DNA of 64,000 nt from Nocardia sp. SYP-A9097 (lineage in GTDB: Bacteria; Actinomycetota; Actinomycetes; Mycobacteriales; Mycobacteriaceae): NCBI RefSeq assembly GCF_009649815.1, contig NZ_WJIC01000005.1, forward strand, positions 186,001 through 250,000, written 5' to 3'. The notes under the pieces are model-generated. The model was not told the DNA's origin and made no database searches. It worked only from the letters and a program-made list of their open reading frames with translations. Positions 17,219 to 25,551 of this stretch are shown here, piece after piece. Position numbers and translations under genes: made by a program. Within the stretch, counting starts at the first letter, position 1; each line of letters starts with the position of its first letter.

Positions 17219-17995
17219 TCAGTTGCCGACGACGCGCGGTGGAGCAATGAACCCGTTCACCGCGCCGACCATCGCGCCCACCGCGGCACCGGCCGCGGCT
17301 GCGGGGATGGTGATTACCGCGGCGCCGACCGCGGCGCCCACGACGGGACCCGCGACCAAACCGACCGGAAGCATCGGCAGTCCGGCCACGAGGCCCGCGA
17401 CCGCGCCGACGGATGCCGAGGTGATTGCGATCGGCATGGCCGCGCTTGCTCCGATTACCGCTCCCATGGCCGCGGCGCCGACGGTCTGTCCGGCAATGCG
17501 GTCGGAACGGCTGCGTTCCAATCCGATCGAATCGAGGAATGTGGCGAGGTTCGCCTCGACCGTAGCGGAGTTGTCATTGATCTGGATCGCCTGTTCGCTA
17601 TCGATCCAGGTCGGCGCGTCGACCACCACATCGCCGATCCGGAACTTTCCGGCGGGCGGGGCGATCGGCGGTACCGCGGGCACCGGAATCGGCGCGTGCA
17701 GTGTGCCGACGGGTGCCAGATAGCTCTTGTCCTGGGCCTGACGCGACCACTGGAGGGAGCTCTTGGTGTCACCGGGGATTTGCAGGCCCTCATAAGGCAT
17801 GACATTGGGCGCATCGGCGGCGGGCCACTGAGGTGCCGCGCCGTCGAGCTGCGCGACCGAATCAGATTGCACCGGTGTGGCATTGGCCGCTCCGGTTCCG
17901 ACGATCGCCATGACTAGCGGAACCGCACCCGCTGCCACCACGTTGCCGACCTTGCTTCGATGCGGGTTGAGGGCTCTGTGCTTGCCTGCGGCCAT
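17219..17995 (-). CDS. Secreted Ala/Gly-rich protein with glycine-zipper region (paralog A)
   Basis: The 258-residue product starts MAAGKHRALNPHRSK, then a signal peptide (VVAAGAVPLVMAIVGTGAANA). A Pro-rich region leads to the domain FRIGDVVVDAPTWIDSEQA, VEANLATFLDSIGLERSRSD and RIAGQTVGAAAMGAVIGASA, then long Gly/Ala repeats (GAVAGLVAGLPMLPVGLVAG) that look like glycine-zipper membrane helices. It shares this order with the gene immediately upstream. Such proteins are frequent in Nocardia and may sit in or on the mycomembrane. Function is unknown. The start at 17995 has GAAAGG upstream. Confidence 0.75.
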   Translation of the reverse strand: MAAGKHRALNPHRSKVGNVVAAGAVPLVMAIVGTGAANATPVQSDSVAQLDGAAPQWPAADAPNVMPYEGLQIPGDTKSSLQWSRQAQDKSYLAPVGTLHAPIPVPAVPPIAPPAGKFRIGDVVVDAPTWIDSEQAIQINDNSATVEANLATFLDSIGLERSRSDRIAGQTVGAAAMGAVIGASAAMPIAITSASVGAVAGLVAGLPMLPVGLVAGPVVGAAVGAAVITIPAAAAGAAVGAMVGAVNGFIAPPRVVGN

Positions 17996-18176
17996 CACGA
18001 CCTTTCGTCCGGGGAACATCGACGCACAGCATTCGGACCCCTCGGTCAACCGGATTGGTCGAAACCCGGAGTCGGGTGATTTGTTCGGATTGCTGAAAGT
18101 TTCCCAACCGCTCGGGTTCGGACGAGAACGGGGCCGGAATCCCAGTTGATGGATTCCGTCCTCGATACGTCGCCTA

Positions 18177-19178
18177 TCACTCGGCGATAGCTGCCGCGGC
18201 ATCATCGGCCGCGACAACGGGCTCGTCGACAGTGGTGGCCGGACCCGTCGCGGGTGCGAGCACGCCGTTCGCCGCGCCCACCGCCGCACCGAGGCCGGCG
18301 CCGATGGTGGCCGCGGGTACCGCGATCAGGGTGACCGCCGCGGTCGCGCCGAGGGTCGGGCCGACGACCCAACCGGCCGGTGCGAACGGCGTACCCACCA
18401 CCGCCCCGATCACTCCGCCCATGACCCCGCCGACAACCTCGAGGGGTGCGGCTACGCCGACACCCACCACCGCACCCACGGCGGCGTCGCCGACGGTGCT
18501 GGCGGCGATACGATCCGAACGGCTGGGCTCGAACCCGGCCGAGTCGAGGGTGCGCGCGAGATTCGCCTCGACGCCCGCCGCGAACCCATTGACCTGAGCC
18601 GCCTGTTCGGGCGAGAGGAATCCCGGAATACCGATCTGGGTATCACCGAAACGCAGCATGCCCTCCGGCGCCGCGATGGGAGCGACATCGGCGGCGACCG
18701 CCGGATTCGGCATGCGCAGCTGTTGCACATTCACCTCGGCGATGGGACCGCGCGGGATATCGCGCACCCCGATGGAGGAGTTGCGTCCGACCCGCACCAC
18801 CGGAACGGGTTCGGCGGCAACCGGTTCCACGCTCTCGGCGGCGGGTTCGGCGGTGTCGATGACCGGTGCGGCCTCGGCGGAGGAGCCCGATCCGGCTGCG
18901 GTGGGCGCGGTTTCGGATCGCAGCCCCTCGGAGACCAACGGCGGCACCGGAACCGAGAGCTGCCCGAAGGAGGAGTCGAGTACGAGACCGGGTTGTGCGT
19001 CGTGCCCGGGCTGATTCTCCACCACCGTGGACTGGTTGTCCTCGGTGGTCACCGGTTCCGCCACAGCGGTTCCGGTGTGTGCCAGGGCGGCGATCAGCGG
19101 CAGCGCTCCAGCGAGGGCGAGGGAGCCGATGCGGAGGCGGCGTGGCGAAATATGATCAGCTGGTTGGCGTTTGCCCAT
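18177..19178 (-). CDS. Secreted Ala/Gly-rich protein with glycine-zipper region (paralog B)
   Basis: The 333-residue paralog of the following gene has a signal peptide (LRIGSLALAGALPLIAALAH...AVA) and a longer Ala/Pro/Glu-rich linker (about residues 45-150). It repeats the same domain order: LRFGDTQIGIPGFLSPEQA, VEANLARTLDSAGFEPSRSD, RIAASTVGDAAVGAVVGVGV and Gly/Ala zipper helices (GGVMGGVIGAVVGTPFAPAG). The Ser-Arg-Ser-Asp-Arg-Ile-Ala block is shared with its neighbour. It is probably exported and membrane-associated. The spacing of 181 bp to its partner allows either a separate promoter or a processed operon. Confidence 0.75.
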   Translation of the reverse strand: MGKRQPADHISPRRLRIGSLALAGALPLIAALAHTGTAVAEPVTTEDNQSTVVENQPGHDAQPGLVLDSSFGQLSVPVPPLVSEGLRSETAPTAAGSGSSAEAAPVIDTAEPAAESVEPVAAEPVPVVRVGRNSSIGVRDIPRGPIAEVNVQQLRMPNPAVAADVAPIAAPEGMLRFGDTQIGIPGFLSPEQAAQVNGFAAGVEANLARTLDSAGFEPSRSDRIAASTVGDAAVGAVVGVGVAAPLEVVGGVMGGVIGAVVGTPFAPAGWVVGPTLGATAAVTLIAVPAATIGAGLGAAVGAANGVLAPATGPATTVDEPVVAADDAAAAIAE

Positions 19179-19301
19179 GAATGACCTTTCTCAACGAATA
19201 TCGACAGATGTCGAACATTCGGATCCGGCTGGTGTGCCGGATTGGTCCCACTCAGGGCTGATCCGCGTGCCGCGCCGCCATCGCCGCAGTTCTGCGTGTC
19301 G

Positions 19302-20732
19302 TTACGAGGCTTCGGCGGCTTTGGCGTTCGCTACGGATTTGCCGTTCTCCGAAGCGGATTCGCCGCCGATCTGTTTCGCGAGTTCGCGCGCGTCCTCGGG
19401 ATTGTCCAGGGCCTCCAGCGCGAGGCGGGCGAACACCCACTGCTCGGTGGCGGCCATCTGCCCGCGATGGCGGCCCAGGAAGGAGGTGAACCACTGCAGC
19501 ACGGTGACGAACCGGCTGCGGAAACCGACCAGATAGTACAGGTGCAGGGCGAGCCAGGCCAGCCACGCGATGAAACCGCTGAACTCCAGCTTGCCGATCT
19601 GGCACACCGCGCTGAAGCGCGACACGGTGGCCATGGAGCCCTTGTCGAAGTACTTGAAGGGCTTGCGCTCCTGCGGCTGCTGCTTGCCCTCGACCTCGGC
19701 CTTGATGGCCTTGGCCGCGTAGGTGCCGCCCTGGATCGCGCCCTGTGCCTGTCCGGGTACGCCCGGTACCGACATGAGGTCGCCGACCACGAAGACGTTC
19801 GGGTAGCCCTTGATGGTCAGATCGGGTTCGACGATGACGCGCCCGGCCCGGTCCACCTCGGTGCCCTTGGAGTGCTCGGACAGGATCTTGCCGAGTCCGC
19901 TGGCCTGCACGCCGGCCGACCACACCTTGCAGGCGGATTCGATGCGCCGGGTGCCGTCGCCGTCCTTGATGGTGACCCCGCGCGCGTCCACATTGGTGAC
20001 GATGGCATTGAGCTGGATCTCGACGCCCATCTTCTCCAGCCGCTGATGCGCCTTGCCGCCGAGCTTGGGACCCATGGGTGCGAGCACCGCGCCCGCGCCC
20101 TCGACCAGGATGACGCGCGCGTCGCGGGTGTCGATATTGCGGAAGGTGCCGTCCAGGGTCCGGTCCGCGAGTTCGGCGATCTGCCCGGCCAATTCGACGC
20201 CCGTGGGTCCCGCGCCGACGACCACGAAGGTCATGAACCGTTCGCGGGTCTCCTGATCGGTGGCGAGTTCGGCCTCCTCGAAGGAGCCCAGGATGCGCGC
20301 CCGCAGTTCGAGCGCGTCATCGATGGTCTTCATACCCGGGGCATAGGTGGCGAAGTGGTCGTTGCCGAAGTAGGACTGCTGCGCACCGGCGGCGACGATG
20401 AGGCTGTCGAACGGGGTGATGGTGTCCTGGTTCAGCAGTCGTGAGGTGACGGTGCCGCCCTCGACGTCGATATCGTCGACCTCGCCCATGATCACCCGCA
20501 CGTTCTGCTGTTTACGCAGCACGATGCGGGTGGCGGGGGCGATTTCGCCGACGGACAGGATGCCGGTGGCCACCTGGTACAGCAGCGGCTGGAACAGGTG
20601 GGTGGAGGTCTTGGAGATGAGCGTGATGTCGACGTCGGCTTTCCGCAGGTGCTTGCAAGCGAAGAGGCCGCCGAACCCGGACCCGATCACCACCACGCGG
20701 TGGCGCTGTGCGACGGAATTATCGGCGTTCAT
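19302..20732 (-). CDS. ndh: Type II NADH:quinone oxidoreductase (NDH-2)
   Basis: This single-subunit, non-proton-pumping NADH dehydrogenase passes electrons to menaquinone at the inner face of the membrane. Its 476 residues show the FAD-binding VVVIGSGFGGLFACKHL, HLFQPLLYQVATGILS, the NADH-binding VVVGAGPTGVELAGQIAEL near residue 170, and the second FAD motif NVFVVGDLMSVPG near residue 305. The C-terminal amphipathic helix (FIAWLAWLALHLYYLVGFRS) anchors it to the membrane. This form closely resembles mycobacterial Ndh. Nothing suggests co-transcription with neighbours. Confidence 0.96.
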   Translation of the reverse strand: MNADNSVAQRHRVVVIGSGFGGLFACKHLRKADVDITLISKTSTHLFQPLLYQVATGILSVGEIAPATRIVLRKQQNVRVIMGEVDDIDVEGGTVTSRLLNQDTITPFDSLIVAAGAQQSYFGNDHFATYAPGMKTIDDALELRARILGSFEEAELATDQETRERFMTFVVVGAGPTGVELAGQIAELADRTLDGTFRNIDTRDARVILVEGAGAVLAPMGPKLGGKAHQRLEKMGVEIQLNAIVTNVDARGVTIKDGDGTRRIESACKVWSAGVQASGLGKILSEHSKGTEVDRAGRVIVEPDLTIKGYPNVFVVGDLMSVPGVPGQAQGAIQGGTYAAKAIKAEVEGKQQPQERKPFKYFDKGSMATVSRFSAVCQIGKLEFSGFIAWLAWLALHLYYLVGFRSRFVTVLQWFTSFLGRHRGQMAATEQWVFARLALEALDNPEDARELAKQIGGESASENGKSVANAKAAEAS

Positions 20733-20810
20733 CTAGTCCCTGCTCCTAGCCAGACGGTGAAACTACGTCACTTCTCACGTCAAGGGTAGTGGGATGGTCG
20801 ATGGTTCAGC

Positions 20811-21683
20811 TCAGCGACCCGCGAACAGCAGTTGGGCGACCCGTGTGGTGGTCGCCGAGCCGTCGGTGTAGCTACCGTCCGGACCCTGTTCGGTCATGAT
20901 GGCCAGGGTGTACCGCTCGCCGGGGCCGGCGAAGCCGACGGAATTGACCACCCAGCCGCCCTGCTCGTCGGACCAGCCGTTCTTCAGGCCGGGTTGCATG
21001 GCCGCGCCCGCGCCCCAGACGCCCCAGTGCTGATTGGTGTCGACCCGGCGCATGCGGTCCACCAGGTAGGCGCGATCGTCCGGGTGCATGCGGGTGAGCA
21101 CGTTGTCCATCAGTCGATCGAGGTCATTGGGCGTGCACTGCTGGAAGCCCCAGTCGGGGAAGAGCTTGATCTGCTCCAGCGAGGTGGTGGGCTGCAGCGG
21201 GATCAGTCCGGCCATGCCGTTGGCGCGGAAGGCGTTGTTGAACGCCATCCGGTCGATGCCCGCGAATTTGTTCCACAGGATGTCGGCGGCATTGTCGTTG
21301 GAGGTTGCCAGCATGGACTCCATCAGGCCGCGGTCGCCCGGGTCCAGGGTGATGGCGCCGATGCGCGCGCGGTTCAGCAGATCCTCGGCGATCGCCAGTT
21401 TGATGGTGGAGGCGGTCCAGAACATGTTGTCCGAGTTGGCATTTCGGTAGATGCCGCCGGAGACGCGGTCGCGGACCACATATCCGGTGACGCCCGGACG
21501 GGACGCCAGGTAGCTGTCGACCGCGGCGATCCGATTGCTCAGATCGCAGTCGAAGCCGGGCAGGCAGCCCTGCATGAGTACCGGGCGAGCCCCGGCGGTT
21601 GGGATGAATACCGTCGCGGTGGGAATCACGGCAGCGGCGGCAATAACGCAAGCGGAGGCGGCCACGCGGGAGCGCCGGGCCAT
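20811..21683 (-). CDS. Secreted serine beta-lactamase/PBP-fold protein
   Basis: The protein starts with a signal peptide (MARRSRVAASACVIAAAAVI) and has a class A beta-lactamase-like domain. The nucleophile motif is TASTIKLA (S-x-x-K), followed by TSNDNAADI (an SxN-type motif), and LKNGW sits in place of the third KTG motif. A Cys pair (GCLPGFDC) lies in the mature N-terminus. The divergent third motif and Nocardia context suggest a penicillin-interacting or house-keeping hydrolase more than an effective beta-lactamase. The frame can begin earlier at a TTG (21707) or GTG (21695); the ATG at 21683 gives the cleanest signal peptide. Confidence 0.8.
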   Translation of the reverse strand: MARRSRVAASACVIAAAAVIPTATVFIPTAGARPVLMQGCLPGFDCDLSNRIAAVDSYLASRPGVTGYVVRDRVSGGIYRNANSDNMFWTASTIKLAIAEDLLNRARIGAITLDPGDRGLMESMLATSNDNAADILWNKFAGIDRMAFNNAFRANGMAGLIPLQPTTSLEQIKLFPDWGFQQCTPNDLDRLMDNVLTRMHPDDRAYLVDRMRRVDTNQHWGVWGAGAAMQPGLKNGWSDEQGGWVVNSVGFAGPGERYTLAIMTEQGPDGSYTDGSATTTRVAQLLFAGR

Positions 21684-21758
21684 GGGAGAACGCACGGTGG
21701 AACACAATAGACATCACAATGCCCGATGCGCACGTCTTGCGCGGATTTGCCTGGTGGG

Positions 21759-21986
21759 TTATGGAAACGCCGCTGTCGCAGCGTGTTTCGAATTTCGCCC
21801 GGGCGCGGCAGATCGGCCGTTGAGGCGGTAGCAGTGCTCGAAGGCTTCGGTGTGCTGATCCCGGGGCCAGGACGCCAGTACTACGCCGCGTCCGTAGGAA
21901 CGGGAATTCACCAGCTCCCAGCGCTCGCCGACGCGCCGGACAGTGAACCCGCGCCTGGGGATCATGGGAATCACCGACGCAGACAT
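21759..21986 (-). CDS. Small conserved hypothetical protein
   Basis: A 75-residue basic protein reads SASVIPMIPRRGFTVRRVGE, RWELVNSRSYGRGVVLASWP and DQHTEAFEHCYRLNGRS. The pattern (strand-strand-helix, aromatic and Arg-rich) looks like a genuine compact domain and the base composition by codon position fits coding. The ATG at 21986 has AAGG upstream; the frame extends further without similarity. No family is recognised. It is divergent from recC. Confidence 0.5.
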   Translation of the reverse strand: MSASVIPMIPRRGFTVRRVGERWELVNSRSYGRGVVLASWPRDQHTEAFEHCYRLNGRSAAPGRNSKHAATAAFP

Positions 21987-22163
21987 GACGCAACCAGCCT
22001 TTCCTTGCCGAACTGCCGACCTCACCCGAAATGCACTGTCGCATACCACACTCGAAATTCGAGGTGACGCGCCCTAGCTAATCTTCGGCATGTGGCGGGT
22101 GTCACCGGCGCGCTGGAGTGCCGGGTGATTGCATGTCGTTCGCTGACTGTATAAACACAGGTC

Positions 22164-25100
22164 GTGCACATTCATCGTGCCGAGCGTGCGGACACGCTCG
22201 TGGACGCGCTTGCCGAGCTGCTCGCGGATCCGCTCGGCGATCCGTTCACCCCGGAAGTGATCGCGGTCCCCGCCAAGGGCATCGAGCGCTGGCTGCAGCA
22301 GCGGCTGGGCACGGTGCTCGGCAGTGCCGCGCACGCGGACGGGGTCGCCGCGAATATCGACTTCGCCGATCCGGCCGGACTGGTCGCCCGGATTTTGGCG
22401 GAGGCTACCGGCTGGGTGCCCGAGGAAGATCCGTGGGCGGGCGAGCGCGTGGTGTGGACGCTGCTGCCCGTACTCGATGCGGCCCTGACCGAGCCCTGGA
22501 GTGCGGTACTGGCACGGCACCTCGGCAATGGTGATGCGGGCGGGCACAAGGTGGGCCGGAGGTATGCGACCGCGGCGCGGATCGCCGAGCTGTTCGCCGG
22601 ATACGCCATGCAGCGCCCCGGCATGATCACGGACTGGGCGGCCGGTACCGATACCGATGGGGCCGGGCACGCGCTCCCGGAGGATCTGGTGTGGCAGCCG
22701 CGGCTGTGGCGGCAGTTGCGGGCCGCGGTGGGGGAACCCAGTCCGGCCGAACGGCTTTCGGACGCGTGCGCGCGCTTGCGGGCCGAACCCGGTGTGGTGT
22801 CGCTGCCGGAACGGATTTCGCTCTTCGGGGTGACGCGGCTGACCACCGATCAGTTGGAGGTGCTGTCGGCGCTCTCGGCAGGGCGGCAGGTGCACCTGTG
22901 GCTGGTGCATCCCAGCCCGGCGCTGTGGACCAAGCTGGCCGATGCCGAGGTGATACCGAATTCCGGTGTGCGCGTAAGGCATCCGCTGCTCGCCGCGCTC
23001 GGCCGGGATGTGCGTGAGTTGCAGGAGCGGTTGTCGGGCTACGACCATATCGACACCTATCACCTGCGGCCCGAGTCGGGCGGGGCGCGCACCCTGCTCA
23101 CCGAATTGCAGGCCGCCATCCGGCAGGACCGATGGTCGCTCCTGCCCGATCCCGCACTCGCCGACAGCAGCGTCATGGTGCACTCCTGCCACGGTCCGGC
23201 CCGGCAGGTCGAGGTGCTGCGGGACGCGCTGCTCGGATTGTTCGTCGCGGACCCGACTCTGGAGCCGCGCGAGGTGATCGTGCTCTGCCCGGATGTGGAG
23301 AGCTACGCGCCGCTGGTGCGGGCCGCGTTCGGGCAGTGGTCCCTGGACGGGGCCGCACCGGGGCATCCGGCCCATGGGTTGCGGGTGCGGTTGGCGGACC
23401 GGGCGCAGCGCGCGGTGAACCCGCTGCTGGATGTGATCGCCATCCTGCTCGAGCTCGCCGACGGCCGCGTCACGGTTACCGAGGTGCTGGATCTGGCCGC
23501 GGCGGAACCGGTTCGGCTGCGCTGCGGCTTCGACGAGGACGATATCGAGCGGCTGCGCGACTGGGCCGCCGAGACCGGGGCGCGCTGGGGAATCGGGCAG
23601 CGGCAGCGACAGGCGTTCGGACTGGGCGATTTCGCGCAGAACACATTGAACGCCGCCGTGGATCGCGTACTGCTCGGGGTGGCGGCGGGCGAATCCACCG
23701 AGGACTGGCTGGATCTGGTACTGCCGCTGGACGATGTGGACAGCAATGACATCGATCTGGCCGGGCGGTTCGCGGAGTATGTGGACCGGCTGGCGGTCTG
23801 CCTGCGGGATCTGCGCGGGCCGACCCTGGCGGAACCGGCGGGCTCGGCGCGGCCCGCCTCCGAATGGGCTGCGGTGCTCGGTCGGGCGCTGGATCTGCTC
23901 ACCGATGTGCCGATCACCCAGGGCTGGCAGGGGGTGCAGGCGCGGCGCGAACTCGCGGCCGCCACCGAGCACGCCGGGCAGATTCCCTTGCGGCTCACCG
24001 ATATTGCCGCGCTGTTGGCCGCGCGGCTGGCGGGACGGCCCTCGCGCGCCAACTTCCGCACCGGCGAGCTGACCGTCTGCACCATGGTGCCGATGCGGTC
24101 GGTGCCGCATCGGGTGGTCGTGTTGCTCGGACTCGATGACGAGGTCTTCCCGCGCACCGGCGGCGTCGACGGTGACGATGTGCTGGCCCGGCACCGCTGC
24201 CCGGGCGATCGCGATCCGCGCAGTGAGGACCGGCAGCTGCTCCTGGACGCGATCATGGCGGCCGGGGAGCGACTTGTGCTGCTGCACACCGGATCCGATC
24301 CGGTGACCGGTGCGCATCGGCCACCCGCGATTCCGCTGGCCGAACTCCTGGATACGGTGCGGGCGCATGTCGGCGGTGCGGCCATGGACCAGGTTGTGAA
24401 GCGACATCCGTTGCAGCCCTTCGATCGTCGCAATTTCAATGCCGAGAAGCCGTTCAGCTTCGACAGTGTCGCCCTGGAGGGCGCGCTGGCGGCTCAGCGT
24501 GCGCCCGCGCCGCGCCCGCCGTTCCTGGCCGCCGCACTGCCCGGTACCGAACGCGGGGATGTGGAGCTGGCCGATCTGGTGGCCTTCGCTGAACATCCGA
24601 TTCGCGCATTCCTGTGGCAGCGCTTGGGGATTCGCGTTCCCGAGAGCGAGGAGGAGATCGCCGACCGGCTGCCGATCGAGCTGGACGGACTCACCAAATG
24701 GGGTATGGGCGAGCGCATGCTGAACGCGCGTCTCACCGGCGTCGACCCCAATGCCTTGCGCGCGGCCGAATGGCGACGGGGTTCGCTGCCGCCGTTCGCA
24801 CTCGGCGCGGCGGTCCTCGACGAGGTGGAGACCACCGTCGACAGGCTGGTCCGGGTGGCACAGCCGCTGCATGAGATCCCGTCCCGCACAGTTGATATCG
24901 CGGTCGATCTGGGTGATGGGCGCCGTCTCACCGGGACCGTTCCCGATGTGCACGACGATGCGCTGCTGCGCACCACATTCTCCCGGCTGGCGCCGAAACA
25001 CCGGATCGCCGCGTGGGTTCGGCTGCTGGCGCTCGCGGCCACCGGTAATCATCAGAGCTGGCGGGCGATCACCATCGGGCGCGGCAAAATGTCCAGGCCC

Positions 25101-25502
25101 GCATGGCAATCCACCCTGACCGCCCCGAATGCGCACGCGGCGACACTGCTGCTGCGCGATCTGGCGAATCTGCGCGATGAGGGCCTGGCCGAGGCGCTTC
25201 CCATTACCCCCGCCGCGTCCGCGGCCTATGCCGAGCGCCGCTGTCAGGGATCCTCCGCCGAGGACGCGCTGCTGGCCGCGGAGCACGAATTCGACGGCGG
25301 TAAGGACGGTCCCGGCCGGTACGGCGAACACACCGACCGCTACCTGCGCTATGTGCTCGGCCCCGCCCCGCGCTTCCATCAGCTCACCGAAACTCGCACC
25401 ACCACACCGACCGTCATGGAAGCCGAACCCACCCGCTTCGGTGAACTGGCGCGCCGCCTGTGGAATCCCTTGCTCAGCAACGAGAATCAAGGCCAGCCAT
25501 GA
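22164..25502 (+). CDS. recC: Exodeoxyribonuclease V subunit gamma (RecC)
   Basis: RecC is the inactive-helicase subunit of RecBCD that holds the split DNA and scans for recombination hotspots. The 1112-residue product begins MHIHRAERADTLVDALAELL and contains VPAKGIERWLQQRLG, ERISLFGVTRLTTDQLEVL, VHSCHGPARQVEVLRDAL and VVVLLGLDDEVFPRT, characteristic of RecC. GTG at 22164 is the start. It is followed by recB after 49 bp and then recD, the classical order in actinobacteria that keep RecBCD along with AdnAB. Confidence 0.95.
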   Translation: MHIHRAERADTLVDALAELLADPLGDPFTPEVIAVPAKGIERWLQQRLGTVLGSAAHADGVAANIDFADPAGLVARILAEATGWVPEEDPWAGERVVWTLLPVLDAALTEPWSAVLARHLGNGDAGGHKVGRRYATAARIAELFAGYAMQRPGMITDWAAGTDTDGAGHALPEDLVWQPRLWRQLRAAVGEPSPAERLSDACARLRAEPGVVSLPERISLFGVTRLTTDQLEVLSALSAGRQVHLWLVHPSPALWTKLADAEVIPNSGVRVRHPLLAALGRDVRELQERLSGYDHIDTYHLRPESGGARTLLTELQAAIRQDRWSLLPDPALADSSVMVHSCHGPARQVEVLRDALLGLFVADPTLEPREVIVLCPDVESYAPLVRAAFGQWSLDGAAPGHPAHGLRVRLADRAQRAVNPLLDVIAILLELADGRVTVTEVLDLAAAEPVRLRCGFDEDDIERLRDWAAETGARWGIGQRQRQAFGLGDFAQNTLNAAVDRVLLGVAAGESTEDWLDLVLPLDDVDSNDIDLAGRFAEYVDRLAVCLRDLRGPTLAEPAGSARPASEWAAVLGRALDLLTDVPITQGWQGVQARRELAAATEHAGQIPLRLTDIAALLAARLAGRPSRANFRTGELTVCTMVPMRSVPHRVVVLLGLDDEVFPRTGGVDGDDVLARHRCPGDRDPRSEDRQLLLDAIMAAGERLVLLHTGSDPVTGAHRPPAIPLAELLDTVRAHVGGAAMDQVVKRHPLQPFDRRNFNAEKPFSFDSVALEGALAAQRAPAPRPPFLAAALPGTERGDVELADLVAFAEHPIRAFLWQRLGIRVPESEEEIADRLPIELDGLTKWGMGERMLNARLTGVDPNALRAAEWRRGSLPPFALGAAVLDEVETTVDRLVRVAQPLHEIPSRTVDIAVDLGDGRRLTGTVPDVHDDALLRTTFSRLAPKHRIAAWVRLLALAATGNHQSWRAITIGRGKMSRPAWQSTLTAPNAHAATLLLRDLANLRDEGLAEALPITPAASAAYAERRCQGSSAEDALLAAEHEFDGGKDGPGRYGEHTDRYLRYVLGPAPRFHQLTETRTTTPTVMEAEPTRFGELARRLWNPLLSNENQGQP

Positions 25503-25551
25503 TCACCCCGCACCCGACCCACCGGTCCGGCCCCGAATGCGAAAGGCGCGG

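Noticed and set aside
20811-21683. Calling this gene a true class A beta-lactamase
   Set aside because: S-x-x-K and SxN-like motifs are present, but the third motif is KNG in place of KTG/KSG and no clear Glu166-type omega loop was found, so resistance should not be inferred from sequence alone.
22074-25490. 1138-codon open frame on the minus strand opposite recC
   Set aside because: It mirrors recC almost exactly, has His/Arg/Gln/Pro-rich composition without domain motifs, and results from GC-rich codon bias on the other strand.
25129-25551. Upstream extension of the recB frame into recC
   Set aside because: The extension overlaps the conserved recC end and reads as Arg/Pro-rich shadow sequence; the ATG at 25552 with GAAAGG is the supported start.
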